Shown here piece after piece: positions 4,381 through 7,030 of a stretch of DNA of 7,030 nucleotides. Below the pieces are notes generated by a model, which saw only the letters and a list, made by a program, of their open reading frames with translations, ran no database searches and was not told where the DNA came from. The position numbers were made by a program, and so were the translations under genes. Position 1 is the first letter of the stretch; every line of letters begins with the position of its first letter. Origin of the DNA: GCA-002722245 sp038154685 (GTDB taxonomy: Bacteria; Bacteroidota; Bacteroidia; Flavobacteriales_C; GCA-002722245); NCBI GenBank assembly GCA_038154685.1, contig JAYPYW010000108.1:1-7030 (forward strand), given 5' to 3'.

Positions 4381-5846
4381 TAATCCTTAAGGCAACGAAC
4401 AGAGCGTCCGTAGGCTCGGAAGTAGCTGCTCAAGTAGGCATTGCTACCATCGAAGTACAGGTTGCGAGCACTAGTACCGCTAACCGTACTACTCCAATAG
4501 ATGCCGTAGGTACCTACATTGTAGAGCGAACCATTGCTGCTGAGGCGGTCGCCCGCCATGGGCAATTTTAAAACGGAGCCAAAAGCACCGTCGGCGTCGT
4601 CAGAGCCCCAAGTTAGATGCTCATTATCTAGTTCCGTTTCTGTTGGTAATCGATAACCACCTGGACAAGGATTGTTGGTTCCATTAACTCCTTGCCATAA
4701 ATTATCGTCTTGGGTAGTAAGCCAATCGAAAGGAGAGCTTCCTTCTTTTATAAAAAGAGCATCACCAGGGGTTTCATCAGATGCATTGGTGGAGGTTGTA
4801 CTTGATGTTCTACATTGATGACCATCTGCTGCGCGGCCCCATTGGTATAGGTCTCCATAAGCTTTATCGTCTGTACTGCTTAGCGCAACTCTTTGAGCTC
4901 CTAAATTACGGTCCATCCATGTTAAACCCGTTGAAGGATTGGTTACATCTTGCCATGTAAAGGTAAAATAAGTTCCGCAACCGGAAATGTCTTTATTTTC
5001 CTTACCTACTTCATTTATAACATGCCAACCGCTTCCGTCGCTAATTATTCTTACAGCATGATTGTAAGCAAGTAATTCAAATGTTTCGTCGCCATCAATT
5101 GTTTCGGTACTATTCCCATCAATGGTAAAGTAATCCCCATCACTGTCGATATTTTTAATGTAATAAACTTTACCTGTATTAGAAGCAGCGGCAGGAAGGT
5201 TAACCGTATATGGGCCATTATTGCACAAAACAACGTTATGAGTATTATCTAAAGTGATGTCAGTTCCATCTGTATGATTTAGAACGGCTAAACCCATACT
5301 TGTTTGAATATCCAGTCCGCTTACTGGTGAAGAAGTATTTACACCTATTTCGTTATTGGTACCATCTACATACAGCATGTGTGTATTGGCATCGGATTCT
5401 ATTCTAAAATCTTTGGCAGCGCCACTTTCGTTAAAAATAGCCGAACCGTCTACATCTAAAGTTGCGGTAGGCGATGTGGTTCCAATCCCCACATCTCCAT
5501 CGTTTTGAATGGTGATGCGATCGGTGCCGTTGTTTTTAATACGCAAATCCGTTGAGCCACTTGCAGGAATGTACACATCCCATTTAGCAGTTGCGCCAGT
5601 TCCTGAGTTGTATATTTCTATACCGGTAACATCGTTGGCGCCGTTTTGTTCGTTTTCGATGCGGACCACCGAGGAATCTTTACCTGAAGCAGCGTCGTTT
5701 TTTATGTGTAAAATTGCATCCGAATCTGGATCACTACCATCGGTGTTAATCCCCACGTTTTGGGCAAATGTAATTGTACTTGCTCCAAGTGCTAATGCGA
5801 TTAAATAGGTTGATTTTTTCATATTTAAAACTTTATTCAAATTCAT
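4380..5846 (-). CDS. DGR target: secreted protein with tail-fibre-like stalk and variable C-terminal FISUMP domain
   Basis: A 488-residue protein. A Sec signal peptide starts either at M1 (5846) or, more typically, at M9 (ATG at 5822, MKKSTYLIALALG), with cleavage probable after TFA and before QNVG. I keep 5846 because it lies 3 nt after the upstream stop; neither start has a Shine-Dalgarno. Residues ~30-280 form a beta-rich stalk containing DVGIGTTSPTATLDVDG (118-134), the related EIGVNTSSPVSGLDI (176-190), and a module from ~204 to 278 resembling those of fibre-like proteins. Residues ~289-488 are a FISUMP-type domain, with TWMDRNLGAQ (309-318), NPCPGGYRLPTETEL (392-406), YWSSTVSG (450-457) and terminal SVRCLKD, probably a C-type-lectin-related fold. 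VR encodes residues 428-488. Relative to TR, 17 residues differ: 433, 435, 436, 442, 447, 449, 459, 464, 466, 471-476, 479 and 481. The protein probably binds a variable ligand outside the cytoplasm. I see no T9SS sorting domain and no lipobox. Confidence 0.93.
   Translation of the reverse strand: MNLNKVLNMKKSTYLIALALGASTITFAQNVGINTDGSDPDSDAILHIKNDAASGKDSSVVRIENEQNGANDVTGIEIYNSGTGATAKWDVYIPASGSTDLRIKNNGTDRITIQNDGDVGIGTTSPTATLDVDGSAIFNESGAAKDFRIESDANTHMLYVDGTNNEIGVNTSSPVSGLDIQTSMGLAVLNHTDGTDITLDNTHNVVLCNNGPYTVNLPAAASNTGKVYYIKNIDSDGDYFTIDGNSTETIDGDETFELLAYNHAVRIISDGSGWHVINEVGKENKDISGCGTYFTFTWQDVTNPSTGLTWMDRNLGAQRVALSSTDDKAYGDLYQWGRAADGHQCRTSSTTSTNASDETPGDALFIKEGSSPFDWLTTQDDNLWQGVNGTNNPCPGGYRLPTETELDNEHLTWGSDDADGAFGSVLKLPMAGDRLSSNGSLYNVGTYGIYWSSTVSGTSARNLYFDGSNAYLSSYFRAYGRSVRCLKD
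4381..4566 (-). repeat. DGR variable repeat (VR) at the 3' end of the target gene
   Basis: The 186-bp partner of TR. It runs from the last base of codon 427 into the stop codon (TAG at 4382-4380; the repeat ends one base short of completing it). All 23 differences from TR are at TR adenines: 20 change 17 residues and three are silent (Thr458, Ala460, Ala478). Changed positions cluster at 433-449, 459-466 and 471-481. The core YWSSTVSG and the terminal SVRCLKD are untouched. The 24 bp at the sense 3' end (4404-4381) match TR exactly, as expected for the anchor where homing initiates. Confidence 0.97.
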
Positions 5847-5849
5847 TTT

Positions 5850-7030
5850 TTACTTAATCATGATTACATCATAATCGTACAATTTTCCGTCACTCATTTG
5901 TACGGAGATGAAGTATTTGCCCATTTCGGCTTGGATGATGTTTTTTAGGAAGTTTTGACCTTCTACTATTTCAAATTGATTGCGCGATACTAATCTTCCT
6001 TGCGCGTCGGTAATGGTAAGTGTAAGCGTTCCAGCTTGAGCGCTTTGAACAATATAATTTACTTCTCCTTGAGACGGATTTGGATAAACGCCTATAATTT
6101 CTAATCCTTCGCAAGTACACGGAGCAATATCTGAGTAATCTGTGGTACCATCATAATCCACTTGTTTTAATCTGAAGTAGGTGATTTCATGCAGGTGGTT
6201 ATTGATTTGGTAGCTGTAGTTTTGCTCAACAAAAGAATTTCCTGCACCATTTACCGAATCAATTGCACTCCACGTTTGTCCGTCTAATGATTTTTCGATG
6301 ACAAAATAATCGTTGTTAATTTCGGAAGCAGTGGTCCACTGGATAGTTACTGTTTTGTCTTCACATTTGGGTTTAAAGTGGGTGAGCTCAACTGGTAAAG
6401 GGTTTAATTCATTTACCAATACCCAAGATTTAAAAAAATCACCCGATGAAACACTAACCCCCGATAAGGTATTCGCGGTTGTGTTTAATGTACCTGATAA
6501 GGTTACATCACTCCAGGTAGCATCCACAGAATTGAATCTTTGCGGAAAAAGGTCGGCTTCTGAAACTAAATTGCCTCCGCCAGTAACTTCGTCATCATCG
6601 TAAGTAAATGAAAGTGTAGCAGTGGGTTTGGTAGTGAAACCGTTCGCATCTAAAATCCAAAAACGATTCACAACATTTAAAGAATTATCTTGTCCATTTT
6701 CATCTAAAAAAGTAGTAACATCCGATGGCATATAATCGGAGTTGATTTGATTGTTTGTAGCGTTATTATCGGTATAACTGGATAACTTTAAGTTCCCGCT
6801 ACCTGAGCCTGCACCGGTGATGTTTACGCTTAACGGTATTTTAGATTCGGATGCATTGGTTGCTGTAGTGGCGGTTGTAAAAGGTAGGTTGTAAGTACCC
6901 GTATTGGTACCGATATTCCATTTTACTTGTGTTTTTTCTTTTTTGGTGATGATGTTACCGCCTGTTCCTGAGGTGTCTAAAGCATTCGTATTTCCATTAT
7001 CCAACACCACAAAAACCGAATCGGTAGTAG
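5850..7030 (-). CDS. C-terminal part of a T9SS-exported surface protein (5' end beyond the window)
   Basis: The frame is open through the right edge (codons for TTDSVFVVLD precede the GTG at 7010), so only the C-terminal ~392 residues are visible. Numbering from that GTG, residues 1-200 are Thr/Asn/Gly-rich beta sequence typical of large extracellular proteins. Residues ~205-296 (LPVELTHFKPK, then TASEINNDYFVIEKSLDG and FRLKQVDYDG) are the fibronectin-III-like domain common just before sorting signals in Bacteroidota. Residues ~305-386 are a type A T9SS sorting domain with the YPNPSQGEV signature (309-317) and the final beta strands ending in DVIMIK. The protein is therefore expected to cross the outer membrane by the type IX system and be anchored or released at the surface. 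It ends 3 nt before the DGR target's first ATG, so the two probably share a transcript and possibly a function. Confidence 0.88.
   Translation of the reverse strand, partial: TTDSVFVVLDNGNTNALDTSGTGGNIITKKEKTQVKWNIGTNTGTYNLPFTTATTATNASESKIPLSVNITGAGSGSGNLKLSSYTDNNATNNQINSDYMPSDVTTFLDENGQDNSLNVVNRFWILDANGFTTKPTATLSFTYDDDEVTGGGNLVSEADLFPQRFNSVDATWSDVTLSGTLNTTANTLSGVSVSSGDFFKSWVLVNELNPLPVELTHFKPKCEDKTVTIQWTTASEINNDYFVIEKSLDGQTWSAIDSVNGAGNSFVEQNYSYQINNHLHEITYFRLKQVDYDGTTDYSDIAPCTCEGLEIIGVYPNPSQGEVNYIVQSAQAGTLTLTITDAQGRLVSRNQFEIVEGQNFLKNIIQAEMGKYFISVQMSDGKLYDYDVIMIK

Noticed and set aside
5051..5233. 60-codon - strand open frame in another frame of the target gene
   Set aside because: It overlaps the stalk of the target in a different frame, with low-complexity hydrophobic content and no initiation signal.
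5509..5808. 99-codon + strand open frame antisense to the target's N-terminal half
   Set aside because: It is a shadow of the target coding sequence with no recognisable domain.
6313..6603. 96-codon + strand open frame antisense to the T9SS protein
   Set aside because: It is a shadow of the FN3-like and beta-rich coding region; its Ser/Pro-rich tail is the complement of Asp/Gly codons.

Overview
This window carries a complete-looking diversity-generating retroelement (DGR) in what is almost certainly a member of the Bacteroidota. The taxonomic call rests on a type IX secretion (T9SS) C-terminal sorting domain, a FISUMP-family secreted protein, a secreted TlpA-like thioredoxin with a long N-terminal region, and the general lack of Shine-Dalgarno motifs before start codons.

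Layout. The left edge (2-424, + strand) holds the 3' end of a gene with a collagen-like/tail-fibre-like segment. It converges on a TlpA-type thioredoxin-fold gene (442-1839, - strand). Everything from there to the right edge is on the - strand. Read in the direction of transcription (right to left), the order is: a truncated T9SS-exported surface protein (7030-5850); the DGR target, a secreted protein with a tail-fibre-like stalk and a C-terminal FISUMP domain (5846-4380); its variable repeat VR (4566-4381); a short intergenic stretch with two terminator-like hairpins (4339-4277); a small protein resembling MutS domain I (4255-3749); the DGR reverse transcriptase (3744-2524); an Avd-like four-helix-bundle protein overlapping the RT end (2560-2195); and the template repeat TR (2067-1882).

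How it works together. TR and VR align over 186 bp without gaps. I count 23 differences, and every one falls on an adenine of the TR sense strand (23 of 62 adenines, 0 of 124 other bases). This is the hallmark of adenine-specific mutagenic retrohoming. The RT has the catalytic YVDD box and the IGxxxSQ motif typical of DGR RTs. By analogy with characterised DGRs, TR RNA is copied by RT with Avd into A-mutagenised cDNA, which replaces VR and rewrites 17 of the last 61 residues of the target's predicted ligand-binding C-terminal domain. TR is loaded with AAC codons (15), so mutagenesis yields many amino acids but no stop codon at those positions.

The less ordinary parts are the MutS-domain-I-like accessory protein, whose Phe-X-Glu mismatch-contact motif reads Phe-Tyr-Lys; the position of TR at the 3' end of the cassette, in the 5' leader of an unrelated gene; and the hairpins just beyond VR, which could be a terminator, a target-recognition structure, or both.
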